A stretch of DNA of 17,643 nt from Aliterella sp. RAGGC_92 (GCA_030826005.1 JAPJOW010000074.1:1-17643); one strand, 5' to 3'. Numbered from the stretch's first letter, positions 1-8,315 are shown. A program made the numbers and translations. Notes: generated by a model not told the origin, from the letters alone.

Positions 1-143
1 CCATAATCAATAGTAGAATTGCTTTCTGTATAAACTAATGCAAACATTACAATTACCAAGAGGAAAAGAAATACTCGTCCTCAGATTAGGCACAGGGCGA
101 TCGCATTTATTCTAGGATCGCTATATAGAAACTTGACCCTCAG

Positions 144-1547
144 TTAAATCCAGCCATTAACGATCGCACAAGCAATTGCCTGATACCGAGTTTTTGCCTT
201 TAATTTCGCCAAAACATTATTCATGTGAAACTTGACGGTGCTTTCGCTAATAATTAAATGTTGGGCAATGTCGCGATCGCGCTTTCCCTGCGTCAGTAAA
301 GCCAAAATCTCTAATTCGCGATCGCTTAGGTTTTGCTCTTTTGTCTCCGTCTCAATGCCCCAAGATTTGCCGCTAAAGACTGCTTCTACGCAGCAACGCA
401 TTTGCTCTGGTGTAGTAGATAAGTCAACTTTTGCTTTTATTGCTTTAGGTAGACTGCGCTCTAGTTGCTCGATCCAAATTACCTGTTTAGCTTTGGCGAT
501 TTGAGTAATATCATCCGTTAGCAGCACATTTTCATCTTCTTTGCTGACGCACACTCCTGCCAAAACACACAAATGAGTAAAGGCTGATTGTAAGATAGGC
601 GAACGGCACTTGATTTGTAATTGCTGCTCTAAACCATCGTAACTGTAAGGAATTTTGAGCGCAACTTGCATTGCGCGCCCGTCGATACTAGGTTGAGTTT
701 GCAACGAACCGCCCAAATAAGCAGCAATAAAAAATAATTCGCTCAAACAAGATTCTATCCATGTCTGCGGGTGAAGATCGCTAAGTATAGGGACAATTGC
801 TTCTAGTCGAGCCGTATTTTGGCTGTAAATTAGCCGACAGTAATTACACTCAAGGCGTTTGAGAATTTCCGCAGTTTGGAGAAAAACATAACTCACACTT
901 AAAGACAAGGGTTTTTCTGTGCCTACCAAAGTCAATCGAGTAGCGCTAAGAATATTAACTAGGCGATCGCATAAGTTTAAGTTAGAAGTGTTATTTGCTT
1001 GCCAGGTTTGTTTCTGTTTTTGGTACTGCATGGCAGTATCTAAAGCGATCGCGCAAATCGTGCAAAGTGTCTGCAATACTTCCAAAAATTCCAGTTCTAA
1101 TGCTTGATGGCTAAAGACGGCTAAAACGCCAATTACTTTGTCTTCAATTATTAAAGGATACCCAGCAAACCCGCGAATATTCTTAGATTTTGCCCATTCT
1201 CTATCTCCTACCCAAGGTTCAGCAGCTAAGTTATTACTCAAAAAAGAGACGCGATTAAGAGCAATTTTACCAACTTTAAATGCTCCCATTGGCACGTAAG
1301 CAAAAGAGCCGTTAGTACGGCTGTACATTCCCGCCGAAGCAATCAGTTTTAAGCTCGTTCGATCGGGTTCTACTAGCCACAGCCGCGCCAAAGCACAATC
1401 GAATTTTTCCACCAAACTTTCTGTAGCTTTGCGAGCAATTTCTTCTACTCCCAGGCAGCCAGAGAAGCTTTGAGCAATCTTATTGACTTGTTGCAAATCA
1501 AATAAAATTTGCGTCGAGTCGAGTAGTCCACGCCGCAAGTCAAGCAT
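144..1547 (-). CDS. GAF-domain LuxR-type transcriptional regulator
   Basis: This is a probable cytoplasmic DNA-binding regulator of 467 residues. Residues about 28-172 read as a GAF sensor domain, including the run FAGYPLIIEDKVIGVLAVF. Residues 407-467 form a LuxR/NarL helix-turn-helix starting LSDRELEILALL, with the recognition part ISESTVKFHMNNVLAKL. Between them, AYLGGSLQTQP...VALKIPY (about 280-310) resembles the G-box end of a histidine-kinase ATPase domain. Residues about 341-400 (VLLTDD... TTPEQMRCCVEAVFSGKSW) resemble the last part of a response-regulator receiver. No phosphoacceptor Asp or His box can be assigned, so both are read as degenerate; that part is inference. ATG at 1547 is used; no strong Shine-Dalgarno is visible. 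It lies 77 bp after yciI on the same strand and is probably transcribed separately. Ligand and targets are unknown. Confidence 0.88.
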   Translation of the reverse strand: MLDLRRGLLDSTQILFDLQQVNKIAQSFSGCLGVEEIARKATESLVEKFDCALARLWLVEPDRTSLKLIASAGMYSRTNGSFAYVPMGAFKVGKIALNRVSFLSNNLAAEPWVGDREWAKSKNIRGFAGYPLIIEDKVIGVLAVFSHQALELEFLEVLQTLCTICAIALDTAMQYQKQKQTWQANNTSNLNLCDRLVNILSATRLTLVGTEKPLSLSVSYVFLQTAEILKRLECNYCRLIYSQNTARLEAIVPILSDLHPQTWIESCLSELFFIAAYLGGSLQTQPSIDGRAMQVALKIPYSYDGLEQQLQIKCRSPILQSAFTHLCVLAGVCVSKEDENVLLTDDITQIAKAKQVIWIEQLERSLPKAIKAKVDLSTTPEQMRCCVEAVFSGKSWGIETETKEQNLSDRELEILALLTQGKRDRDIAQHLIISESTVKFHMNNVLAKLKAKTRYQAIACAIVNGWI

Positions 1548-1624
1548 TTAATATAAACGAAATATATCTAACCTTATTGAGGCGTAGATTGAAGTTGAGT
1601 TTTGTATCTCAAACTACGAGTTCG

Positions 1625-1894
1625 TCAAAAAGCTTGAATCCATTCTTTAATTTCGTACTCCGTCCAAATCCCATTTTGCCAATAAGGATCGGCTTCTACT
1701 AACTGGCGTACCGTCGCTTCATTATCGGCTTCGTAAATGCCAAAAACTTTAGTCACGTCCTTGGTAGGGCCAATAGTAATTAAAACCCCCGATTGTTTTT
1801 GCTTTGCCAGCCCATCTAAATGAGCTTGACGATAAGGAGCGCGCTTTTCTAGCACGTCCTCGCAGTAAGTTCCCCACATGATGTATTTAGGCAT
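1625..1894 (-). CDS. YciI family protein
   Basis: This small 89-residue protein is a full-length YCII-related (ferredoxin-like alpha/beta) domain. It begins MPKYIMWGTYCEDVLEKR and carries the family's conserved His-Asp segment AYRQAHLDGLAK-like (here PYRQAHLDGLAKQ), the turn GPTKD, and the late motif VEADPYWQNGIW. Family members have no firmly established reaction in cyanobacteria; a dehydratase or cis-trans isomerase-like role has been suggested for relatives. Only 4 nt separate its ATG from the pheT stop on the same strand, and a weak AAGAAG lies upstream inside the pheT end. It is therefore very likely co-transcribed, and perhaps translationally coupled, with pheT. That arrangement does not by itself show a functional link to tRNA charging. 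Confidence 0.85.
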   Translation of the reverse strand: MPKYIMWGTYCEDVLEKRAPYRQAHLDGLAKQKQSGVLITIGPTKDVTKVFGIYEADNEATVRQLVEADPYWQNGIWTEYEIKEWIQAF

Positions 1895-1898
1895 TTAA

Positions 1899-4364
1899 TT
1901 AGCTTCTTAAATTGACACTGAACTTTTCAATCAATGATTCTCGTACCTTTTGATGTACGGGTTCAACCTCACTCTCCGTTAAAGTGCGAGTTCTGGCGCG
2001 ATAAATAAGTCGAAACGCCAAGCTTCTTTGCCCTTTAGGGACATTTTCGCCGCGATACTCATCAAATAACTGTACCGATTCTAAAATTTCGCCCCCGGCT
2101 TGAGAAATCGCTCTCAGCAACTCTGCTACCGAAATCTGCGTCGAGGCAAAAAAGGCAATATCGCGATCGGTGGCAGGATAGGTAGAATAATTTTGAAACT
2201 GATGCTTGACAATTTTTCCTTCATCTACACAATCAACCAGCACATCTAAATCGATCTGGAAAGCATACACCGCATCGGGTAAATTCTTTTCTTTCCGCAG
2301 TGCTGGATGCAACTGACCAAAAGTACCTAAACGGTTTCCTTGCAGCCACAAGGAAGCCGTACGCCCTGGATGCAATCGCTCGTCTTGATGACTGGGTTGG
2401 TATTCTACACTTAAACCTAGGCGCTGAAAGACCCGCTCAAGTACTCCTTTAGCTTCAAACCAGTCTATCGGGCGGCTTTGTCCGCCACGAGTCCACTTGC
2501 CAACACTAGGATCGCCGCCCAAAATTCCCGCCAATTCCTCCGCTTCCGCTAGTCCATCCTCGTCTTGCCAGAAAATTCTTCCCATCTCAAACCCATTAAG
2601 GGGTGGATTGCCTTGGGAGAGATTGTATTCAAAAGCAGAGATTAAGCTAGATACTAAGTCTGTCCGCAAGGCAGAGTATTCCACAAATAAAGGATTAGCT
2701 AAAACTATTTGCCGATCTTCTCCAGGTTTGACTAAAGAGTAATGGATTAATTCAGTAAGTCCACTAGCGCGAAAAGCCGCGCGAATTTCTCGTTTTAGTT
2801 GTACCTCTAAGGGCAGATAACCCGGCTCAGTTTTTTCTGGGAGAGTGTCGCAAAAGCGATCGTAGCCGTGAACTCGCCCAATTTCTTCAATTAGATCGAT
2901 TTCCCGTTCTAAGTCTCGATGGCGGTAAGGCGGGACTTTAACAGTCCATACTCGCTCCTGGTTGGGATGAGGGTTTATTTCGCATCCCAGGGAAGTCAAT
3001 ATCTGCTGCATTTGCTCGGCTTGCAGTTCCCCCGTAGTGTCGCCCATCTCTATCGGCCCGAGTAACTGATTGACGCGATCTAAACGCAGTTCGATCGATC
3101 GCGAAAAAGTTGCTAAGTTGGGGCGGGTATCGGCGATAACTTGCTGCTCGATTACCGCTTGAGTTATTTCCTGAAGTAAATTTAACGCGCGATCGCACGC
3201 CATCTCTAATTCTACCGAATTTACACCCCGCTCGTAACGCGCCGATGCTTCGCTCCGCAAGCCCAAACTCCTCGCCGAGCGGCGAATTGCAGCACTATCA
3301 AATAATGCCGCTTCTAATACTAAGTTTTGCGTTTCTGCATGGACTTCGGTTTCTTGTCCTCCCATTACCCCAGCAACGGCTACAGGCTTGTCATTAGCGG
3401 TTATTAACAAGTTTTGAGAGGTTAAAGTTCGATTTTGCCCGTCTAAAGTCTGCAATGATTCGCCATTTTCAGCGTAACGCACCCCGATTGTCAGACTATT
3501 GCCTCCGGCTACCGATTGCAGGCGATCGCGATCGAAGGCGTGTAAGGGCTGTCCCCATTCCAATAACACGTAGTTAGTTATATCTACAACGTTATTTATC
3601 GGTCTTACTCCTGCTCCTTGCAAGCGCTGCTGCAACCAGCTAGGAGAAGGAGCAATTTTAATGCACGAAATTACTGTCCCAATGTAAGTAGGATTTGCTT
3701 GGGTTGCGGATATTTTTAATTTTAAGTCACCCCCAGTGCTAGGTGCGGCGACTTTTGTTACTGTGGGTAATTTTACTGACCCACCTATTAAAGCTGCTAC
3801 TTCTCTTGCCACTCCCACCATACTTAAAGCATCAGCACGATTTGCCGTTGCTGTCAAGTCTAAAATTACATCATCTAACCCTAACAAAGGTCGAGCATCG
3901 CTACCAACTTTGAGGAGCTTGGCAGCTTCGGAATTTGCCTCTGCAAATACATGAATTCCCGCAGATTCTTTAGCTAAACCAACTTCCGCTAAAGAGCAGA
4001 TCATGCCCTCAGAACGAACGCCCCGCAATTTCGCCGGGCGAATTTTTAAGTCTATTTTCGGTAAATAGCTGCCAACGGTGGCGACTGGCACGTAAATATC
4101 TGCCCGGACATTGGCAGCGCCACAAACAATCTGCAATTGTTCCGACGAGCCTACATCAACCGTTGTGACACTTAGTTTGTCAGCATTTGGGTGGGGCTTA
4201 CACTCCGTCACTTTACCGACAACAACGCCGGATGCCCAAGAGTGACGATTTTCAATGTCTTCCACCTCAAACCCTGCCAGCGTTAGGGTTTCGGCTAACT
4301 CCTCTGGAGTAAGTGTCAATGCTGGTTCAACCAGTTCCCGCAGCCAGTTAAGAGAGATACGCAT
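1899..4364 (-). CDS. pheT: Phenylalanyl-tRNA synthetase beta subunit
   Basis: This is the beta subunit of the (alpha-beta)2 enzyme that charges tRNA-Phe; it supplies tRNA binding and editing. At 821 residues it is normal length for bacteria. Domains in order: N-terminal MRISLNWLRELV; an EMAP/OB tRNA-binding domain at about 40-155 with HPNADKL at 58-64; a B3/B4 editing domain at about 215-395 (GQPLHAFDRDRL, VAGVMGGQETEV); a B5 domain at about 418-503 ending EIDLIEEIGRVHGYDRF; the catalytic-like core; and a C-terminal anticodon-binding FDX-ACB domain from about 723 (YSTYPATDRDIAFF). The ATG at 4364 fits the family N terminus exactly. The alpha subunit gene (pheS) is not in the window, so the two are unlinked here. 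yciI follows after 4 nt. The divergent neighbour is a Ser/Thr kinase. Confidence 0.98.
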   Translation of the reverse strand: MRISLNWLRELVEPALTLTPEELAETLTLAGFEVEDIENRHSWASGVVVGKVTECKPHPNADKLSVTTVDVGSSEQLQIVCGAANVRADIYVPVATVGSYLPKIDLKIRPAKLRGVRSEGMICSLAEVGLAKESAGIHVFAEANSEAAKLLKVGSDARPLLGLDDVILDLTATANRADALSMVGVAREVAALIGGSVKLPTVTKVAAPSTGGDLKLKISATQANPTYIGTVISCIKIAPSPSWLQQRLQGAGVRPINNVVDITNYVLLEWGQPLHAFDRDRLQSVAGGNSLTIGVRYAENGESLQTLDGQNRTLTSQNLLITANDKPVAVAGVMGGQETEVHAETQNLVLEAALFDSAAIRRSARSLGLRSEASARYERGVNSVELEMACDRALNLLQEITQAVIEQQVIADTRPNLATFSRSIELRLDRVNQLLGPIEMGDTTGELQAEQMQQILTSLGCEINPHPNQERVWTVKVPPYRHRDLEREIDLIEEIGRVHGYDRFCDTLPEKTEPGYLPLEVQLKREIRAAFRASGLTELIHYSLVKPGEDRQIVLANPLFVEYSALRTDLVSSLISAFEYNLSQGNPPLNGFEMGRIFWQDEDGLAEAEELAGILGGDPSVGKWTRGGQSRPIDWFEAKGVLERVFQRLGLSVEYQPSHQDERLHPGRTASLWLQGNRLGTFGQLHPALRKEKNLPDAVYAFQIDLDVLVDCVDEGKIVKHQFQNYSTYPATDRDIAFFASTQISVAELLRAISQAGGEILESVQLFDEYRGENVPKGQRSLAFRLIYRARTRTLTESEVEPVHQKVRESLIEKFSVNLRS

Positions 4365-4450
4365 GAAAAAAGTGCTTGCTTATATAAAAGGAAGACCTGA
4401 CTATCTTACTGCGGTCTGGTAGAAAAACCCAATCTTTGGGAATGATAAGC

Positions 4451-4513
4451 ATGGAGGGTAAAAAGTGGCATTTTTCCGACAACGATGAGTTTGACTTCAG
4501 TAGATTCCCTTAG
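4451..4513 (+). other. Possible 20-codon small ORF in the pheT/kinase divergent region
   Basis: ATG at 4451 opens a 20-codon frame ending TAG at 4511-4513 (peptide MEGKKWHFSDNDEFDFSRFP). It is preceded by GGGA about 10 nt upstream. The composition (Lys/Trp start, acidic and aromatic end) is protein-like rather than the low-complexity sequence expected of AT-rich spacer. A frame this short can easily arise by chance, and I recognise no family. It could be a small protein, an upstream peptide of the kinase transcript, or nothing. The putative kinase promoter lies downstream of it, so it would need its own transcript. Confidence 0.15.
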
Positions 4514-4575
4514 TTAGGGGTTTACACGCAGGGCAACTTTATCGCATCTTTAAAAACGATTCAGCAAAAATGAGT

Positions 4576-4604
4576 TTGTATTTGTTCGTATTTATTTGGA
4601 TAAT
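4576..4604 (+). promoter_or_regulatory. Putative sigma70-type promoter for the SpkB-like kinase
   Basis: TTGTAT (4576-4581) and GATAAT (4599-4604) are separated by 17 bp. The -10 box matches TATAAT at five of six positions and the -35 box matches TTGACA at its first three. Transcription would begin near 4611, giving a leader of about 47 nt that contains the AGGAG ribosome site. This is assigned by eye only. Confidence 0.4.
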
Positions 4605-4641
4605 TAAGGTGGGGTGCAACTATCCAAAAAACCCTAACCCT

Positions 4642-4646
4642 AGGAG
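4642..4646 (+). promoter_or_regulatory. Ribosome binding site of the SpkB-like kinase
   Basis: AGGAG sits 11 nt before the ATG at 4658. It is one of the few clear Shine-Dalgarno sequences in this window, and it supports this start, which also places the Cys motif at the very N terminus. Confidence 0.55.
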
Positions 4647-4657
4647 TTGACCCGTTC

Positions 4658-6262
4658 ATGACTTACTGCTTAAATCCTAAATGTCGTCATCCCGAAAACT
4701 CCATAGACCAAACAAAGTGTGCTGCTTGTGGCTTTAGTCTTATCAAGTTGCGCGATCGCTATCGCGTGTCGCAAGCTTTAGCGCACGGAGGTTTTGGAGC
4801 TACTTTTTTAGCCTATGATGAAGGCTTACCGGGAGAACCTATTTGCGTCATCAAACAACTGCGCCCATCGGTTAACGAGCCAAATGTTTTTCAAATGGCA
4901 CGGGATTTATTTGAACGCGAAGCTAAAACCCTAGGTAGAATTGGCAATCATCCCCAAATACCGAGACTACTTGATTATTTTGAAGAAAATAATCAGTTTT
5001 ATTTAGTCCAAGAGTATATTAATGGCGCGACTTTGCAGCAAGAAGTCAAGCGCTATGGAGCTTTTAGCGAAGCGGGGGTCAAACAATTTTTAAGCGAAGT
5101 TTTGCCGATACTGCAATACATCCACGAGCAAAGAGTAATTCATCGCGATATTAAGCCAGCCAACTTAATTCGGCGCGTGGAAGACTGCAAACTCGTCATG
5201 ATTGACTTTGGTGCGGTTAAAAACGAAGTAAATAATACAATTAATAATAGTCAATCGCTGCACACGACAGTTACTTCCTATGCGGTGGGTACGGCGGGTT
5301 TTGCTCCTCCAGAACAAATCGCCCTGCGTCCAGTTTATGCCAGCGATATTTATGCAGTGGGCGTAACTTGCATTTATTTACTTACAGGTAAGTCACCAAA
5401 GGATTTTGATTACCATCCTTCTACCGGGGAAATGTTATGGGAGCAAAAAGTTCGCGTTAGCGATTCTCTAGCTCAAGTTCTCAAAACAATGTTAGAAGTA
5501 TCGGTTCGCCATCGTTACAAATCTGCTAGTGAAGTTTTAAGTGCAATTCAACTTGAGCCTTACGAAGACAGTTTAGCAAGCAGCATGGCTAGTCACAAAA
5601 AGCCGCTTTCTGGCAGTGATAAATCGGGCTTTTTGGATCGTTCTAATCCGCCAGAAGGCTACAATCCGTCTATTGTACAGATGGCAACATCCATCCGCGA
5701 ACGGCGGATTAAATCTATAGAAACTAATCCTAAGTCCAATGTAAATCTGCATCAAGAACCAAAAACCAAAGCTTGGAAAGCAAAGCCAACTAAACCCAGC
5801 GCTCCTCCTCCGCCTAAAACTCCCCCCGTTGCTCGGATAGATAGCAATACTTTATTAAGTGCTTATATTAACGGCAGGCGTGACTTTGCGATGCAAGACT
5901 TGAGTATGCTGGACTTGGAAAGAGCAGATTTAACAGAAGTAAATTTTCATGGCTGCAAGCTGCATAAAGCTAATTTACATAAAGCGATTTTATTTAATAG
6001 CGATCTAGGACAAGCTAGTCTCAATCAAGCGATTTTGAAAGATGCAAACTTGAGTAAGGCTTATCTTAGCCATGCGGACTTAGAAGGGGCTGATTTACGC
6101 GGTGCAGATTTGAGCGATGCTTATCTCAATCATGCTAATTTGCGCGGTGCTAATTTAAGTGGAGCAAATCTTACCAATGCTAAGGTTTCTGAAGAACAGT
6201 TAGCAATGGCTAAAACTAATTGGATGACTATTCGCCCTAATGGTAAGCGTGCGGTTTTGTAG
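4658..6262 (+). CDS. SpkB-like serine/threonine kinase with N-terminal Cys motif and pentapeptide repeats
   Basis: This 534-residue eukaryotic-type (Hanks) protein kinase is probably cytoplasmic. Residues 4-24 hold four cysteines (C4, C9, C21, C24) in a zinc-ribbon-like arrangement. The kinase domain runs from about 35 to 300, with glycine loop HGGFGATF (43-50), catalytic Lys66, helix-C Glu88, HRDIKPAN (Asp164, Asn169), DFG Asp183 and the FAPPEQ element, so it looks active. A Pro-rich linker (APPPPKTPP) precedes pentapeptide repeats of the A(D/N)LxG type at about 420-510. This order of domains matches Synechocystis SpkB, for which a thioredoxin-sensitive Cys motif and GlyS (glycyl-tRNA synthetase) phosphorylation have been reported. 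Equating this gene with SpkB rests on architecture only. It is divergent from pheT and single-gene; a hairpin follows the stop. Confidence 0.93.
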   Translation: MTYCLNPKCRHPENSIDQTKCAACGFSLIKLRDRYRVSQALAHGGFGATFLAYDEGLPGEPICVIKQLRPSVNEPNVFQMARDLFEREAKTLGRIGNHPQIPRLLDYFEENNQFYLVQEYINGATLQQEVKRYGAFSEAGVKQFLSEVLPILQYIHEQRVIHRDIKPANLIRRVEDCKLVMIDFGAVKNEVNNTINNSQSLHTTVTSYAVGTAGFAPPEQIALRPVYASDIYAVGVTCIYLLTGKSPKDFDYHPSTGEMLWEQKVRVSDSLAQVLKTMLEVSVRHRYKSASEVLSAIQLEPYEDSLASSMASHKKPLSGSDKSGFLDRSNPPEGYNPSIVQMATSIRERRIKSIETNPKSNVNLHQEPKTKAWKAKPTKPSAPPPPKTPPVARIDSNTLLSAYINGRRDFAMQDLSMLDLERADLTEVNFHGCKLHKANLHKAILFNSDLGQASLNQAILKDANLSKAYLSHADLEGADLRGADLSDAYLNHANLRGANLSGANLTNAKVSEEQLAMAKTNWMTIRPNGKRAVL

Positions 6263-6283
6263 GGGTTGCCGTGCGTAGGGTGA

Positions 6284-6304
6284 AGACGTTGCAGGGCAAC
6301 GTCT
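6284..6304. terminator. Perfect 9-bp hairpin between convergent kinase and moeA genes
   Basis: AGACGTTGC (6284-6292), a 3-nt loop AGG, and GCAACGTCT (6296-6304) form a perfect stem filling most of the 47 bp between the two stop codons. It can fold on either strand, so it could end both transcripts. No long T-run follows on either side, so intrinsic termination is not certain. The core resembles a palindrome of the type AGAGACGTTGC/GCAACGTCTCT that I recall as dispersed in many cyanobacterial genomes, so it may also be a copy of a small repeat. Confidence 0.6.
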
Positions 6305-6309
6305 CTAGA

Positions 6310-7554
6310 TTAATTGATTTGCAGTACTTGGACTTGTTCTCCGGCAGCAATATGGGTTTGTCCTACAGGTAACATAGCTAAACCGTTGGTTTGGGCTAGG
6401 TTAATTAAATTACCCGAACTTGGACTACCACTTGCAAGTAAAAATTCGTAGCTACCGTTGACTAAATGCAACTGCCCCCACAGGTAACTTTCGCGCTTGC
6501 CATCAGAAGTCAATTCGTAACGAGTTCGCGCTAAGACAAATTTTGGTTGCCAGTTATTTGCCAAACCAGAAAGCTTTCGCAGTGCGGGTTGCACAAATCG
6601 CCAAAAAGTTACTAAAGCCGAAACTGGATTGCCTGGTAAACCAAAATATAAAACATTTTGCTGAGTTTTGGGCTTAGTAAAAGTAGCGACGGTTAAGGGT
6701 TTACCCGGTTTTACTCCCACTGAACGAATATGGATTGTTGCGCCTAATTGCTCTAAATTTTTATCTATATAGTCGTAATCGCCGACGGAAACACCGCCAG
6801 AAGACAAAACTACATCTGCTATAGATACGGCTTGGGAAATTGCTTTTTTTACGTTTTCTGGGCGATCGCGCACAATTCCCATCGGGACGGGTTCAGAGCC
6901 AATTTGCGCGACTAAAGCGGCTAAAGCGTACTGATTTGAGTCTACTATCTGACCGGGATGTAATAGTTCGTCTGGTGCTACTAATTCATTTCCGGTTGAC
7001 AATATTGCTACGCGCGGACGACGATAAACGGTTACTTCTCGACACTGCGCCGCCGCTAATACGGCGATTTCTGCGGGGTTAATTGTAATTCCTGGGGGCA
7101 ATAATTGCCCTCCGGCTTGATAAAAGGAGGCGCGATGGCGCACAAATTCCTGGGGTTTGGGTGCAGCTAAGATTAATACGCGATCGCCCGTTATTTGCGT
7201 TTGTTCTTGCATGACAACGGTATCTGCACCTTCTGGCATCACAGCCCCGGTAAAGATTCGCGCCGCTTGTCCCGTTTGAATGTAGCGTAGGGGTTTGACT
7301 CCGGCGGGAATTTCCTCGACAATTTCTAAAGCGATCGGGCGATCGCTACAAGCGGCTTTCACATCGTCGTAGCGTACTGCGTAGCCATCCATTGCCGAAT
7401 TATCCCAATGGGGAAAATCTAGTTCGCTAGTGACCGGCATTGCCAAAATGCGATCGATCGCCGTTAATAAAGTCACAACCTCTTTGTCCCACTTGTTATT
7501 TAGAGGCTGCACTAAATTAAAAATAATTCCCTCCGCGTCGCTAACTGGTAGCAT
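6310..7554 (-). CDS. moeA: Molybdopterin molybdenumtransferase
   Basis: This is the MoeA enzyme that inserts molybdate into adenylylated molybdopterin, the last step of molybdenum cofactor synthesis in the cytoplasm. At 414 residues it is full length. The N-terminal domain has HWDNSAMDGYAVR (residues 49-61, with Asp56 at the conserved acidic position) and TGAVMPEGADTVVMQEQ. The central MogA-like domain has ILSTGNELV, SSGGVSVGDYDYI and GLPGNPVSALVTF. A C-terminal MoeA_C barrel completes it. The ATG at 7554 has AAGGAA 6-7 nt upstream, a good ribosome site. No other cofactor or nitrate-assimilation gene is in the window, so it stands alone here. In cyanobacteria the cofactor serves nitrate reductase among others; that is family knowledge. 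Confidence 0.97.
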   Translation of the reverse strand: MLPVSDAEGIIFNLVQPLNNKWDKEVVTLLTAIDRILAMPVTSELDFPHWDNSAMDGYAVRYDDVKAACSDRPIALEIVEEIPAGVKPLRYIQTGQAARIFTGAVMPEGADTVVMQEQTQITGDRVLILAAPKPQEFVRHRASFYQAGGQLLPPGITINPAEIAVLAAAQCREVTVYRRPRVAILSTGNELVAPDELLHPGQIVDSNQYALAALVAQIGSEPVPMGIVRDRPENVKKAISQAVSIADVVLSSGGVSVGDYDYIDKNLEQLGATIHIRSVGVKPGKPLTVATFTKPKTQQNVLYFGLPGNPVSALVTFWRFVQPALRKLSGLANNWQPKFVLARTRYELTSDGKRESYLWGQLHLVNGSYEFLLASGSPSSGNLINLAQTNGLAMLPVGQTHIAAGEQVQVLQIN

Positions 7555-7899
7555 GGCGATTCCTTACTCCGACTTTTTTACTAAACTATCAGCTAAAAAA
7601 AACATCTACAAGCATCAATTTATCAGCCTCAAGCAAGCAGCTAATAAATCGATCTATATTTTGCGCGCGATTTCTTGCTTATCAAAATTAATATATTAAT
7701 TCTTTTGCTTGACCGCCTTCGCCTTTAAGAGGTATTAGGTGCTTTTTTCGGTAATGTTCCATCTATTTTCTCTCCCTAACGCCCCTAAAATTTGGCTTGA
7801 GAATATTAAATTAAAAGATTAGTTGCAAGTAATGGCAATCCTATGAGAAGATAGATATTTGTGTAAAAATTCCGTCCAAAGCAATAAAGCACTAATATT
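7555..7899. other. Intergenic region between moeA and rpmG
   Basis: This 345-bp AT-rich spacer separates divergent genes and should carry both promoters. It contains a 16-bp perfect AT palindrome at 7686-7701 (AATTAATATATTAATT), which is within chance expectation at this composition. TAGATA (7852-7857) could be a -10 box for rpmG, but no well-spaced -35 is visible. I see no RNA gene or credible ORF. Confidence 0.4.
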
Positions 7900-8094
7900 A
7901 TGGCTAAAAGTAAGGGTGTACGGATTGTTATAACCCTAGAATGTACAGAATGTCGCACTAATCTAGATAAGCGATCGCCTGGCGTGTCTCGTTATACCAG
8001 TATGAAGAACCGCCGCAATACCACTGCCCGATTAGAATTAAAGAAATTTTGCCGCCACTGCAACCGTCACACCGTTCATAAGGAAATTAAGTAA
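7900..8094 (+). CDS. rpmG: 50S ribosomal protein L33
   Basis: This is a small large-subunit ribosomal protein of 64 residues. It has two zinc-ligand pairs, Cys15/Cys18 (CTEC) and Cys51/Cys54 (CRHC), so it is the zinc-binding (C+) form. The basic segment GVSRYTSMKNRRNTTARLELKKFC is family-typical, as is the end HTVHKEIK. ATG at 7900 is the only sensible start; no strong Shine-Dalgarno is visible. rpsR follows after 5 nt, so the two are co-transcribed. The rpl33-rps18 order is also found in plastid genomes, in line with a cyanobacterial source. Confidence 0.97.
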   Translation: MAKSKGVRIVITLECTECRTNLDKRSPGVSRYTSMKNRRNTTARLELKKFCRHCNRHTVHKEIK

Positions 8095-8099
8095 TATAT

Positions 8100-8315
8100 A
8101 TGGCTTACTATCGTCGTCGCCTTTCTCCCATTAAGCCCCAAGATCCGATTGATTATAAAGACATTGACTTGCTAAGAAAGTTTGTCACCGAACGGGGAAA
8201 AATCTTGCCACGTCGGATTACAGGGTTGACATCCAAGCAACAAAGAGACTTAGCCCTAGCAATTAAGCGGGCGCGAATCGTAGCTTTGATGCCTTTTATC
8301 AATGCTGAAGGCTAA
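8100..8315 (+). CDS. rpsR: 30S ribosomal protein S18
   Basis: This 71-residue small-subunit protein contacts S6 in the platform of the ribosome. The recognisable S18 signature is IDYKDIDLLRKFVTERGKILPRR followed by TGLTSKQQRDLALAIKRARIVALMPF. AAGGA at 8081-8085, inside the end of rpmG, lies 14 nt from the ATG, a rather long spacing. Translation may therefore be partly coupled to rpmG, whose stop is only 5 nt away. The exoribonuclease gene follows in the same direction. Confidence 0.97.
   Translation: MAYYRRRLSPIKPQDPIDYKDIDLLRKFVTERGKILPRRITGLTSKQQRDLALAIKRARIVALMPFINAEG

Noticed and set aside
1..59. Minus-strand frame running off the left edge (TTG 59 or ATG 47) encoding a hydrophobic start such as FALVYTESNSTIDYG
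   Set aside because: Only about 15-19 codons are visible, with no good ribosome site and no family recognised; it could be a gene start but cannot be supported from this window.
97..121. GCGATC ... GATCGC inverted repeat after the LuxR gene as a terminator
   Set aside because: One arm is simply a HIP1 site, the loop is 13 nt, and no T-run follows.
7430..7699. 89-codon plus-strand frame across the moeA start
   Set aside because: It overlaps the conserved moeA N terminus in antisense, and its product shows no family features.
7686..7701. 16-bp perfect palindrome AATTAATATATTAATT as an operator
   Set aside because: A palindrome of this size in AT-rich DNA is expected by chance a few times in a window this long.
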